From Hoplostethus atlanticus (lineage: Eukaryota; Chordata; Actinopteri; Trachichthyiformes; Trachichthyidae), in the NCBI GenBank assembly GCA_034670405.1, contig JAXDDX010000012.1, positions 1,388,501-1,452,500 on the forward strand: a stretch of DNA of 64,000 nt, read 5' to 3'. A program made the translations under genes and the position numbers. Shown here piece after piece: positions 11,613 through 22,517 of the stretch. Numbering within the stretch: position 1 is the stretch's first letter; every line of letters starts with the position of its first letter. The notes under the pieces are model-generated. The model was not told the DNA's origin and did not search any database. It was given only the letters and a program-made list of their open reading frames with translations.

Positions 11613-13045
11613 GAACTTCTTGTTGAGAGTTGAAGTGAGAGCTGAGAAAGGGGGAAGACCCATTGCACATAGTTGGAAGCCGGAGGGAGGACAGTTGTTC
11701 AGTTCGTTGCCCCCAGTCTTAACACACAGGAGCTACAGTCGGGTTGGCTTTGGACCGTTGGGCTGGGCGAGCCTAGGGGGATAACGGTGAAGAGTTGTTG
11801 ATGCGGGAGGGGAGAGGAAGGGGTTTATTTACAAGACTCTGTTTTGTAAAAACCCCGGCGGAAAAAAAATGTAGATTTCTTGTAGATGTTATCTATGTTG
11901 TAAATATGTTTTGTAGATTGAAGCCATGGAAAGCCATGCCTATCAAAGCTTTTGACATCCAAACTAATCAACGCCTAGGCGGCTACATTCATTAGCTAGC
12001 CTTTCCTTCATGTTAACTTGTCTGCAGACTTAAAGCTTAATTTTGTCAATAAATCGTTGAACCATTGCCTTGAGCATGTGTATGACCTGCATGGAAACGG
12101 AGGAAGATGTTTTAAGCCCTTCATTTACAGGAAAGCATAGCATAAAGCAGAACACTGGCGTCAATATAGTTTTTCCTTCAAATTAGTCCGTCTAGATCCT
12201 GTTTCCTCTGCCCTTTTGGGTTGAACTGTAATGCTTACTCAGGCTCAGTAAACATCCCCTTTTTGGCAGGTTCATCATGACAGGTCGCAATGGTTCACTG
12301 ATCTATTTGCAGCTTCCAGTGGCCCTGCATTTTCCAAACTGAAAATAACAGTGCCTGTTGGTGTGGTGGAGTGAGTGAGTGATTATTAAAAAAGAAAAAG
12401 GAAAAAAAAAAAAAAAGAAGAGGAAGGAGATGTGATGGCGTGCTGCTTTGGACCATTCCCACTGCAAGCCCCTCCCCTGGCCTTGGCCCTGCCCAGTTAT
12501 AGCCCAACTGCCAGATCCTCTCCAGAGGGACTGACATCAGCAGCTGTTACTTCAAAACCCTTATAGTTTTTTTTTTTGTTGTTCTCAAAACTTTACAAGA
12601 TTTATTTATTTTTCCTCCTTTTTTTTTTTTTTTTTTTTTTTTCTTTTCTTCTCCCCCCTCCAATTTTATAATAGAGAACTGTACATTTTAAAGGCGAGGA
12701 GGCACCGCTCGTTCATTCCTTTGTACAGTTGCTAAAGTAACCACGGAGTTTTAAGAAAAGGACAACAAAGAATAAAATGGTTTTATTAAAAGTTGCAGTG
12801 GAGACTGGTATATCACAAGATGTACTGTACTCATAAATGATTACCACATGTTTAACTTTTGCACCCAGTTGGGAAGGAGTGGCACTAGTGCTACTGGGAA
12901 GCGAGCGACGGGTTTGGGCACTGCCAATGGGCGAAGGGACAATTCTGATCACTAACCCCGCACAATTCAGTCAGAGCAGGGCGATGAGAGGTCACAAGGT
13001 CAAATGTGAAATCTATGTATTGTAATAAACATGCTAAACTAAAGT
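11613..13045 (+). other. wac: wac 3' untranslated region with alternative poly(A) signals
   Basis: This begins after the TGA. AATAAA hexamers lie at 12048-12053 and 13024-13029, with another in 'aagaataaaatgg' near 12771, so short and long 3' ends are plausible. U-rich tracts (12617-12641 and around 12570) and GTAAATATGTTTTGTAGATTG-like AU-rich sequence near 11898 lie inside. The end coordinate is an estimate after the 13024 signal; no transcript evidence is available. Confidence 0.6.
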
Positions 13046-14040
13046 GAGCACTGGTTATTTTATTGGAGTATTAAGTTAGGTTTCGTTTATACGCTAGTGC
13101 CTTGTTGAAAGTCTTAAGTCTCACAACCTCATTTACCTGAATATACCACACCTATTGAGTTTCTTTTTTAAAATCCTCTATTTGACCAACAAAAAAAGAT
13201 CTTCGACAAGCATGTCATGCATAGAGTTGTTTTTCTAGCACGCCCCATCCCTCTTTTCTTTGTTGGTTCCCCACTGTTGAGTAGGGTCCTAAGCTGCGAA
13301 GGCCTGTGTTTTTTTCCCACCATGCTATCTATTGCATCTATAACTGACCTGCACCACACATTCAGTAAAGGTGACCACATCATTGCTTTGTATATTGTTT
13401 CCTGAAGTATATTGACAACAGAAATAAAATATGCCTCTCCAGGGCCATGTTGTGCTTTGGTTTTTCGTGGGTTTTTGATGGTCCCATATTTGCTTAAATT
13501 GTTTAATTTCCTGCCTGGTTGTTTGAATTCAAATAAACTTGGGGAATTTTGGATGATTTTGAAAGGGTCAAGCAGTATGTTATCCAAATGCTGCACTAAC
13601 TCTGCAAACAGCGTGTTTCATGGGGGGGAAAGCCCAACAGTTGAGTACTTTTAGAAGGGAAAAACACATTGCATCAGTTGATTATACTTTGCAGTTATTG
13701 CGCTACTACAGTCAAGCAATTGAGCAATTGTTGGCTGTGCTGTCTTCACTAGCAAAACGAGGTTGTGGATAATAACTTTTTCCATTTGTCCTATTAGAAA
13801 CCATGCTTTCTTTCTGTATGTGTCTTCCTTGACATGTCCACTAATCCAATCTAATCCAATACCTAGGAAATTGTCTTGAATAAACAACATAATTCAGGGT
13901 TTCATTCACCATATTTGACTTGTGAACTCTACTGCGCCCTAGTGTTTTTGTTTAGCACTGCAGAATGGGGAGGTTTTAACCTTTCCTCTTCAGAAACCTG
14001 ATGCTATCAGTTTGGAGGTCACTCCCGTCTGTCTTGCTGG
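13046..14040. other. Gene-free stretch downstream of wac
   Basis: No exon or repeat end is recognisable. Further AATAAA motifs near 13425 and 13532 could serve a longer wac 3' end, but I cannot show it. Confidence 0.5.
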
Positions 14041-14044
14041 CATA

Positions 14045-14137
14045 CACTACCGGTCAAAGGTTTTAGAACAGCCCAATTTTTCCAGTTTTCATTGAAATTT
14101 AAGCAATTCAAGTCCAGTGAATAACCTGAAATGAGTC
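14045..14137 (+). mobile_element. Tc1/mariner terminal inverted repeat fragment
   Basis: After a TA dinucleotide, CACTACCGGTCAAAGGTTTT starts a sequence typical of the outer repeat of teleost Tc1-like transposons ('ttagaacagcccaatttttcc', 'caagtccagtgaataacctgaaatg'). Only about 93 bp of one end is present. There is no transposase and no partner end within several kb, so this is a solo remnant. Confidence 0.75.
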
Positions 14138-14665
14138 GAGTCGGAGGGCGGAAGGAGTCTCAAAGCAACATCAGAGTAATTGACCATGTGTTACCCGTTA
14201 GTGTAAGTCACCAAGGTGTGATCATGAACCTTGTCTTTAAATAATACACAATATCAGAGTAGAAAAGCTCGTAGAGATTCATGTCCATCCTGTTTTTGTG
14301 TTCATGTGTTTGTGTATATTTGTGAATGTTGATGTCTAGCTAGGATTTTCTAGAAAGGTTGAAAATGTTTTGGTTTTGGAGGCACTGGACTCAGTTTCAG
14401 TGTCACCTCTTCCAGCAGCGTATTGGTGATGAGTTTTGTCAAGCTCACTCATCTCAATGTTCAATCATTTCATGAATCAATGTCACACAACAAGCAACTG
14501 GAGTTTTCACTCATTTATGATAAATAACAAACATTAAAGATCCATAACATCAAATATTAAATCACAATTCAACATGTAGCATCTTTGTAGCCAGAGATGT
14601 CCATGTAGCAGTGTCTCTTAGAGAAGCAGTCTTCATCCTCCTCCTCCTCCTCCTCCCTGCTCCTC

Positions 14666-15405
14666 TTACAGGAGACTGGCCAGTCCAGAGCAGATTCCTC
14701 TGCTGGATCCAAACATGGGAATGGGGGACTCCCAGCTCACAACAAGGTTGTGAGAGTCCAGATCAGTGACTGTGGGCCTCTTCTTGGGTCCAGTATTGGA
14801 GAAGGAGGGCATCACCTCCTCTTCATCACCATCCTCCTCCTCCTCCCTGCTCCTCTTACAGGAGACTCTGGCCAGTCCAGAGAAGATTCCTCTTCTGGTT
14901 CCAGCCACGGGACTGGGGAGCTTCCAGCTCACAACAGGGTTGGGTGACTCTGTGTCAGAGTCCAGATCAAACAATAGCGGAGCTAGCTCCTCATCCTCCT
15001 CTTCATCCTCCTCCTCCTCCTCCTCCTCCCTGCTTCTCTTATTGGAGACTCTGGCCAGTCCAGAGCAGATTCCTCTGCTGGGTCCAGCCATGGGACTGGG
15101 GAGCCTCCAGTTCACAACAGGGTTGGGAGAGTCCAGATCAGAGTCAAGATCAAACTCTAGCGGCGCTAGCTCCTCATCCTCATCTTCATCATCAGCATCA
15201 TAGTTTTCAGAGGTGATGATGATAGGTGGGGTCAGACGATTCTCCACTAACTCTTCATCCTCCTCCTCCTCCTCCTCTATAGACTCTGAGGATGAGTTTG
15301 ATGGAGGGTTCTCTTCATCGCTCACCTCAGGAGATTCATCTTCTACCTCACTCTCAGAGAACATGACCGGTAGTTGGTTCTCCCAGGGATGTTCAAAGTA
15401 CCAGA
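14666..15405 (-). CDS. Acidic repeat protein, exon 2 (tandem ~60-residue units)
   Basis: The acceptor CTTTTAG lies just upstream on the minus strand. The frame is open for about 245 codons to TAA at 14666-14668. The repeats are visible at DNA level as near-identical blocks around 14680-14750, 14850-14970 and 15040-15160. Glu runs are encoded by (GAG)n tracts prone to length change. Plus-strand serine-rich open frames across this region are mirror images of the GAG/GAT tracts. Confidence 0.6.
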
Positions 15406-15579
15406 CTAAAAGAAGAAAAAGAGAGTTAGTTCATCACCAGTGAAGACGTGGCTCGATGGGCCACACACACCCAGTTGTATTCTGATTTGTTTTGCTCCTT
15501 TTGTTGTTAGTTTATTAAACACGTATAAACATGTTGAAAACTCACCATACGCTGGATTTAAATAAAGGTTGGGGCTCAT
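14666..15579 (-). CDS. Unrecognised two-exon gene for an acidic repeat protein (257 aa)
   Basis: I do not recognise this protein. Exon 1 (15546-15579) encodes MSPNLYLNPAY; a 140-bp intron follows (donor GTGAG at 15545, acceptor CTTTTAG at 15406). Exon 2 (14666-15405) continues VWYFEHPWENQLPV-MFSESEVEDE. The body is Glu/Asp/Ser-rich. It contains about three tandem units of roughly 60 residues, each with a DLDSD..NPVVSW motif, P-S-P, then SRGICSGLARV and KRSREEE, a basic patch before an acidic run that could be a nuclear signal. No signal peptide or membrane segment is evident. The chosen ATG is the first in frame; an upstream GTG is in frame but unlikely. The last unit ends early (SGLASLL-stop) because of a 2-bp difference. 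No transcript evidence; it could be a gene carried within a mobile unit. Confidence 0.6.
15546..15579 (-). CDS. Acidic repeat protein, exon 1
   Basis: ATG at 15579, reading MSPNLYLNPAY plus one base; consensus donor GTGAG follows on the minus strand. The same exon with intact ATG, length and donor exists in copy 2 (53881-53914), which supports a real splice structure. Confidence 0.6.
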
Positions 15580-16031
15580 TTCTACAGTCACAAAGAAGTA
15601 TAGTCAAAGGCAGTTCAAGTGTCGCTGTTTCAGGTCTTCTTGTTTGTGATTTTGGCTCTGAGATCAGAAACTCTGCAACATGATGGAGTTCTATAGAATG
15701 TTCTTTGTGATGTCATAATGTGAATGTTCAGGCTGTCAGGATTGGTGGATTCGATTTCTAATGCCATGATCATGTTATCATATTGATATTGACATTTAAT
15801 AATATGTGGTATGGCTATACATTTGTTTTCTATATTAATGCTGTGGGCAAACAGCTTCATCCAGGCAGACAGAGACATGCAAGTCCTTTTTGCTGTATCT
15901 GTTCTGCTCTTATTGTTGTACCTCACCAACATACAGTCTAGAGGGATTCCCATATAGACCAATACGTGAGCACTATCTGGCCAGTAGATATTACATAGTT
16001 GTAACTGGTGTGGGTGGGTCAGGGGAGTCGA

Positions 16032-16082
16032 TGTTTGATTGACAGGTGATCTCTGGGAAGTGCTGTGTAGAAACACCACAGC
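16032..16082 (-). promoter_or_regulatory. 51-bp conserved block upstream of the acidic gene
   Basis: Lies about 450 bp upstream of the acidic gene's start. It is shared with a solo copy at 59765-59815 on the other strand (48 of 51 bases by my alignment) and, less closely, with copy 2 near 54357-54405. The core on the minus strand is ACTTCCCAGAGATCACCTGT followed by CAATCAAAC. A promoter or repeat-end role is inferred only from position and conservation. Confidence 0.4.
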
Positions 16083-16158
16083 ACACTTACACTCATCCTC
16101 CAATTAACCTTAGTCATCAAGCAACAATTGAGTGCATCTGTATCAGTAAGGTTTTATA

Positions 16159-16183
16159 CCCCCCCCCCACCCCCCCCCCCCCC
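16159..16183. repeat. Poly-C tract
   Basis: Near-uninterrupted C run with a single A, at the outer border of the acidic unit, copy 1. Confidence 0.9.
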
Positions 16184-16515
16184 GGCAAAGTTGGCAAGGT
16201 TGTGAACTGCCTATAAACATTACATGGCTGTCTAGCTGATGTTCAGGATTATTTTGTGTCCCAAAACTTTGCTCAACTAAATGATAGATGAACTGAGGTC
16301 TTTTCCATGTCAGCCCTGAACGTATCTATGGGCAAATTTAACTCTCTCCTAAAGGGATTATTATTATTAGTTATGTGTTACATGGATAAAATGTATTTAT
16401 CCAATGCAGGGTCTAGTCATCTCAAAAGGTACAGACTGATGTGCGACAGAAGACTCAATCTCATGATCAAAACCTCAATATCTTCTTCAGGTTCTGAATA
16501 CCGATCATACTGCCG

Positions 16516-16536
16516 TCTACCTGCAGGGGGCGGTAG
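16516..16536 (+). promoter_or_regulatory. CTCF-like motif
   Basis: The core CTGCAGGGGGCGGTAG is near the CTCF consensus (CNNCAGGGGGCGCT). Same strand as the site at 17408. Pattern match only. Confidence 0.45.
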
Positions 16537-17407
16537 CTGCAAAGGCTTTTCTCCCTGGCTTGGCAGCATAGGTTTCAGCCAAGAGACTACCTCTGGTCTA
16601 ATGATGGTGCTGGCAGGTGAGGAGCCCACCGGTTCTTGAGAGCAGCATTGATGCTCGTCCTATGTGAAAGACCTCTGAACTCATTCTCCCAGAAGGCAAT
16701 GCAGTGTGTTGTGCTCCTATATATAGATTAGGGGGTAGAGCGTGGCACTACCTCTGCCAGGGTTGGAGTTTTGACTCGATGTATTTGCAGAGAAGGTGTC
16801 CCAAAAAGGCACCTTCACAGAGTGGTTCCTCTTCCATTTAGAAATATGAAATGAACTTCTAAGGTGATTTGTTTTCTCCCAAAATGGGACATGCAGTATA
16901 ACAATGCTTCAGTTGCGTTAAATATGAATTACATCCACTTCCAAGTCATTTCAAGCAATGAGAGCTAGAGACAGAAGAAGAAAGCCTTTGTGGTTGAGGC
17001 ATCCAGCAGCTTTGGGTTGGGTTGGGTGGACTCTGAGTTTTGAAGGCCAAAACTGATGCCAGTATTGTTAGTTGAAGCTGTCGATAGCTGGTTTTTTTTG
17101 CCGATATTCAATATCTCTAAATATGACTATTTTCATGCCAAAGAATTACAAGTATTCAATGTTTCCCCCGTAATTTTATTCTTGGCAGGGTGGAAAAGCC
17201 TCTGAAACAGCATTTAGACCATGAGATACTGAAACACCCTTGAAACCCAAGGATCATAATAACAATAAACATCATCATGCTTATTTATCCTGGGAGAAAT
17301 CCACTTGAGCCTCTATGGAATGAGATGGAAGCTATCCGGAGCGAAGATCCACCACCAGCCGACTTGAGTCAGTATCTCTGTGGGAACAATGTTCGTCATG
17401 CTGTGAA

Positions 17408-17427
17408 CCCGCCACTAGGGGGCACCA
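17408..17427 (+). promoter_or_regulatory. CTCF-like motif
   Basis: CCCGCCACTAGGGGGCACCA, a close match to the consensus CCACTAGGGGGCGC with one change. It lies between wac and bambi and could mark a domain boundary. Confidence 0.6.
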
Positions 17428-17823
17428 TTGCCTTTCTTAGACAGCAGAAGCAGGGCTGAGCACCAGCGGTGGACCACAGATCATCTACCAAATGTAAGGT
17501 CTTCTCTTTTGCAGCACTGAGCTTCTCCAAGGAATCCATTCAGAGTAATGCAGAAATTGAAGTGCAGGTCCTTATAACCCAATCCTGTACATCAAAGCTG
17601 CTCTCAGCAAGTTGCCGATGTGTCTGCCCACGTACCCGTTGATTCCATCACTCTGAATTACACTGGATATTTGCCTCTGGTGAGGTATCAATTACCTTGA
17701 GGAGAATAAAAGAGACGGTGGAGGACGGAGACAGTCTGCCTATCTCTCTCTCCACCTTGATATGGCTCACATCAAAGAGAGACAGGAGGAAGACAGGAGG
17801 TGTCAGAGGAAGTGTGTCTGCCC

Positions 17824-17825
<2 letters not shown>

Positions 17826-17863
<38 letters not shown>
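17826..17863. repeat. (GT)n microsatellite
   Basis: About 19 GT units in the wac-bambi interval. Confidence 0.97.
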
Positions 17864-17864
<1 letters not shown>

Positions 17865-17962
17865 CGTCTACCTGTGAGAACCAGTTTGACAGACATTCGG
17901 AGTCATGACAATTTTTGTGACGTGAGGTCGTCTCGGCTGCTCCTCACTTCTGCAAGGGGCTA

Positions 17963-18049
17963 GTTTAGGGTTAGGACTCGGGTTCAGGGTTAAGATCAGA
18001 ATTAGGACTTGGGTTTAAGTTAGGGTGAGGGTTAAGGTTCAGTTAAGGG
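17963..18049 (+). repeat. Degenerate TTAGGG/GGGTTC repeat
   Basis: TTAGGGTTAGG, GGGTTCAGGGTTAAG, TTAGGGTGAGGGTTAAGG and similar. A loose telomere-like minisatellite, not a pure telomeric array. Confidence 0.6.
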
Positions 18050-18370
18050 ACATAACATTCAACGTGCTGAAGAATGCACAGGCACAAGTTATTTAAGAAG
18101 CACTGCAAGAAGAAAGAAGAAACCTAACAAATGTAACCACCTGAAAGAGCCAGGGGGGAAAAGCATGTTTACAACTTAGTTTAGGTTTGACGTTAGAAGT
18201 AGGACTGGGTTGAGGTTAGGGCCTTCTAGCAGACAGAGTCCTGCCTCTTCTTCCACAGCAACGGCTGCCACAGCAGGAGGCCCCAGGCGGGGGCTTTTGT
18301 TAGGCAAAGCAGGGTCCTTAGGTTCACCGGCCCAATGAAGGACAAACAGCTGTAGACAAAGTGACACCCC

Positions 18371-18372
<2 letters not shown>

Positions 18373-18410
<38 letters not shown>
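18373..18410. repeat. (CA)n microsatellite
   Basis: About 19 CA units. Confidence 0.97.
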
Positions 18411-18413
<3 letters not shown>

Positions 18414-19689
18414 TCCCTTTAGTCCCCACCGCCCTCCACCCGGGTCACACCTACAAGTGTCGACGAGTCGTTGCCTAATGCGTGAAGGGAGCCACAACCT
18501 GTAGGGTGTAATCACGCCTTACATGACATAACCCCTCACCCCCCACCCCCCACCCCCCATCCCGTCCTGAGAGCTCGTCAATGCTTATCCTCTCAGCATG
18601 AAAAGACACACGTTGTTGTTTTCTTACTGGTGGGCTTTTAGCGTCATGCATCCTAACTCCATTAGGAACACGGTGGTACACCACGTTAGCCTGCGTCAGG
18701 GTGGTTGACCGTCACTGGGGTTGAGCTGGTGGGATTCAACTGAGGGAACTGTGAACGCCAGGTAAGAAATCAAGAGTCAAGAATCAACTGACTTGGGGCA
18801 TCATGACTCAGTCAGTCATGTGGCAATGAACCAAGCAGGGAGCAAGAGGGGAGAGCAGTCTGAGATGAAGCTTTTTACCATCTTTGACCAGTAGGTGGTA
18901 ATAGTTAACCATGGTACCTGTGGAGCATCTTGGCAGAATCCTATCAAAAGAAATCTGCAACAAAATGTTTTCATCTCAGTGACACCAGGACCCAGTATCA
19001 TAGGACTGGTTGACCTGGTTGACCTCAATGAACCTCAGCTTTCTGGTGTCTGCATGCAGTACAGACCGGTGGATCCCAAACCTTTTCATGTCAAGAACCC
19101 CCCCCCACCAGCCTTGGAAGACCCTCAATGACTCCTGCAACCTCCTCCAGGACTGATGACATGGTGTAGGTCTGGTTGAGGTCCTGTCTGCGCCCGTTAG
19201 CTCCCGTGGTTGTACTCTATATAGGTAAATGGTGCAGTAGCGGTTTTGGGCTGGCGCCTCTGTGGAATTACCGACAATTACGGTAATTGCTGTCTGTATC
19301 GCTTCTAATGCTCCCTCCAGTCTGACACGGCATCTCTGATCCTTGTGTCCGTTGGGCACAATTAAAATAAATGTGTAAAGGTCTAATTGCGCCCAGCAGG
19401 TCTTCCCTAACGAGAAATTCCTATAATACTCCTACAATATTCCTATAATACTCCTATATTCATTTGTAGTGTGTTGGGAGGCTCAATAGTGAGTTTGTGC
19501 TTTGTTTTTTTTTTAATCTCCTATGTTGTCACTGTAATATTCCTATAATATCCCTATAGAGACTTAAAGTGTGTCTGTGATACTCAATAGTGAATTGATA
19601 GTGACTTTAACGTCATTTTGTCCTACAGCTGCAAGATATTTTAAAGTTTAAATTTATATTCCAACCTTCATTTTCTTACGAAGTAGAAC

Positions 19690-19880
19690 TATAATAATAA
19701 TATAGTGGATTTTAGAAGGATACTATACGAATACTATAAACTATATATATAAACTATAAACTTTGTGTAATATCCTACATGAATATTACGCCGTTACTAT
19801 GGGAGATACATAAATATCATAAGGTACTATCAGGTCACTGTAGTACCGCAGACTCCTTATAGAAATATCATAGGAATGTT
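19690..19880 (+). repeat. Dispersed AT-rich repeat, copy 1
   Basis: Shares blocks in the same order with 23725-23880: 'ttttagaaggatac', 'tataaact', 'aatatcctac..gaatattac', 'ataccataaggt' versus 'atatcataaggt', and 'gtaccgcag' versus 'gtaccacag'. Related 'cctataatattcctata' words continue upstream to about 19420. An old interspersed element of unknown class. Confidence 0.6.
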
Positions 19881-20021
19881 ACAGACTGGACTCTAGCCTT
19901 GCCTAGAAGTTGCAGAAAGGAGTTGGTGCTGATATCGATCGCAGTCCTTTGTGTGTGTGTATGTGTGTGTGCGTGTGCGTGTGCGTTTTTTGGTTTGCTT
20001 AGAGGGCAATTGAGTGTCTCT

Positions 20022-20033
20022 CTGTGTGTGTGG

Positions 20034-20064
<31 letters not shown>

Positions 20065-20083
20065 TGGGTGTGTGTGTGTGTGT
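20022..20083. repeat. (GT)n microsatellite, interrupted
   Basis: GT repeats with GGGT interruptions. Confidence 0.95.
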
Positions 20084-20277
20084 CGTCTCGCTGGCGCCAT
20101 GTGCCTTTTTTGATTGCTAATTTCTCTAACCGCCTGTCCGCTCCGCCCAGAACAACCATCCACCCAGCAGCAGCAGACTGGTAGCCCGACGAAAGCAGCC
20201 CAGCACGGCGTCAACCTGGCTGCCAGCAGGGGTGACACTGCAGGTACGCTGCTACTGGCAGCCCTGGCATAGTCAGA

Positions 20278-20500
20278 CAAATAATAATAAAAACAACAAA
20301 TAACAAACAGTAAATAAAATACTGCTACTACAAATACTAATAAATAAATAAAATTATACCACAAATAATAACAATAACAAATAAATAAAATACTACTTCT
20401 AGTAGTACAACAAATAATAACAACCACAAATAACTAAATAAAATACTACTACTAGTACTACTGCTACAAATAACAACAATAAGAATAATAAAGACATATA
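20278..20500. repeat. AT-rich AATAAT/ACTACT low-complexity tract
   Basis: Long purine/AT-biased run of AAATAA, AATAACAA and TACTACT words; a simple-sequence-derived region. Confidence 0.8.
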
Positions 20501-21939
20501 CCCCACAGGGTTTGGCATATATTTCAAAATAAATGTTAAAATGTAACTTCATATATTTATGTACAAGGTATCTTGCGATGAGCAGACAGGCCTATCAGTA
20601 AGTCAATTAATTAATTGTCATTATCCTGGGATATACTGTCATGGATACATCCTCTTGGGATACATTTAAATGTATTCCTTGACAAATGTTTTTCCCCTAC
20701 CGTGTAAATACACGGAAATACATTTAGAGCATGTACTGTAAGAAAGTGGCTTTCTTTTGGTCATTTTGACAAACAATGTGTTGTTGAAATGGATGCAAGT
20801 ATATTATGCACTAAAATCCATCAACGCAAGCCCGTGTATATTTCACCAGTGCCACAGGGAGTGAGACAGACCAGGGCAACACTTTGGTAACCTGGAGTGA
20901 CTGCTGCCTGGACCAATGGCACTGAACTATGACATATGGAATATGGTACTATGGAAATGAAGGACAATGAATGAAGGGGTTGCCCTAACCAGCAGCGTCA
21001 AGCCGGCCAGAGGTACCCAGAATGAGACCGGAATTTAGGCGATTTTGCCTTCAAAATAAAATCGTCAAATGTGCCACTTTTGAAAATAAGTAATCAACTA
21101 TTAGGGCGTACAGAGAAACAAAAGTCGCATTGAAATACACTAAAGGAGTTGTATAAAATGAATGAAACTATAGCTGTACAGATACTAAAAATATTCTATT
21201 GTATTATGGTGCATGGTATTTCCTGATGAAAGAGTGTCTTATGGATCAGTACATGTATGGATAACATATTAATATTCAATGGCTTGGACAGAAAAAACAT
21301 ACCAAAAGGTTTTATAATTAAACTGGATTGCAAAGGTAGAGCAATGTTCTCTTTATGCTGCGTGAGTATATGGTGACCTACATCGAATAACTGATATTAT
21401 TAACCAAGTAGTAATATCAGTCAGTCATCAGTCATTGCTCCAGTCATTGCTCCAAATAGCACAAACTGAACCAGAACCTGCGCCTACTTCACTGGCCAGA
21501 CATACAAAAACAAGGATGTGTAGGCTCAAAAAGCCAATGACTAGATGCAAGTGGAGCTCTAATGGATGGGTGTAATGGATATGTTGCACTGATGATGGCC
21601 AAACTCAAAAATGTCTAGTACCTTTGTGCTCAATAAAATGTCAGTAATCGGTCATGTGTAGAGTAAAACATCAGCTTTGCTTATCAACCTTCCATTTGTA
21701 ACTGTGAGCTGCAGTTGATCCCTAACATTTTTAATTCAAGTCTACATCAATGGGCTTTGGGGTTTCAAGGGACTTTGCCATTGTTTAGGGTTTAGTGACT
21801 CGACAACTTAAAGGCTGCTCTTCAAATGAGTACTTTGAATTACTAAAAAAGTTGTGTAACGTATAGTATTTAGTCGCAAATAAGGGTTTTTATTTCGAAA
21901 ATTAACAGCGGAAGTAATATCGTTTCTTATTCTGATTCG

Positions 21940-22517
21940 TTTATCGCTGATGGTCTGACCAATGAGCGCTGAGGGGGCGGAGCTCCGTAGGACCGCAGCT
22001 ATTTCTCCAACTAAACCTCCTCTGCCTGGAGTCTGTCTGCAGTCTCTGAACCGACAGAGTTGACGGTCTTTTCTATTTTAAAAACATTTCACTGTCCAGG
22101 AATACAAAAGTGATGCTTCACCGTCGCCGGGTATCCGAAGAAGCAGAGGAGGACAAGCGGTGACAACTTTCCATCGTGTTTTACTCTCTCGCCAGGAGTA
22201 TATTTCTCTTTTTTTCCACCGTTTTCTGCGTAAAGAGCCGCTTCGCTTTGCGCTCCCAATAATGCCGGACAGCTTTTAGAGCAACTTCGCGTGACTTTTC
22301 TTTCTTGATGAGGGAGGAAAAAAAAACATTTCGGGGGTTGATTTCAATCATCTCGTGTTGCTTTTGAAGGATTGTGAGTTGCCCACCCTCGGCTCAGGAA
22401 TGCATCGTTTTTCGTTATAGCTCCATGTAAGCGTTTTTTGTTGTCGTCCAGCTCTCTGCCCAGCGGGATCTGCTGCTACTGGATATACGAGGACTTTTGC
22501 GCATTAATTTGCTGTAA
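21940..22517 (+). promoter_or_regulatory. bambi: bambi promoter and 5' untranslated region
   Basis: A CCAAT box (21959-21963, ACCAATGAGCG) and a GC box (GGGGGCGGAGC, 21973-21983) lie side by side, giving a TATA-less promoter with transcription probably starting at about 22010-22090. Between about 22028 and 22070 there are several GTCT/CAGAC-type Smad half-sites (gtctgtctgcagtctc), in line with the known induction of BAMBI by BMP/TGF-beta signalling. The remaining sequence to 22517 would be a roughly 450-nt leader. The start point is inferred from motifs only. Confidence 0.6.

Larger units (their letters stand above)
14276..16160 (-). repeat. Dispersed acidic-gene unit, copy 1 (intact frame)
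   Basis: A unit of about 1.9 kb matches 52990-54475 nearly base for base in the same orientation. It covers the acidic-protein gene on the - strand, its intron, about 0.5 kb upstream of its start and about 0.4 kb downstream of its stop. Homology begins at 'tcatgtccatcctgtttttg' and ends at 'ggttttatac', where copy 1 runs into a poly-C tract (16159-16183). I find no obvious target duplication. Copy 1 is longer because it has one more repeat unit in the coding part. Confidence 0.85.
16184..21930. other. wac-bambi intergenic region
   Basis: No convincing exon. The stretch contains two CTCF-like motifs (16516, 17408), CA/GT microsatellites (17826, 18373, 20022), a degenerate TTAGGG-rich patch (17963-18049), a C-rich CACCCCC tract near 18538-18560, an AT-rich tract (20278-20500) and a dispersed repeat (19690-19880) that recurs in bambi intron 1. 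Open frames here are short and mostly microsatellite-driven. Confidence 0.7.

Noticed and set aside
14766-15203. Plus-strand serine-rich open frame of 145 codons
   Set aside because: It is the complement of the GAG/GAT-coded acidic tracts of the minus-strand gene. The minus strand has matching splice sites, a start codon and a second copy with the same structure.
17963-18049. Interstitial telomere array
   Set aside because: Only scattered TTAGGG words in a degenerate GGGTTA-type repeat, not a tandem telomeric array.
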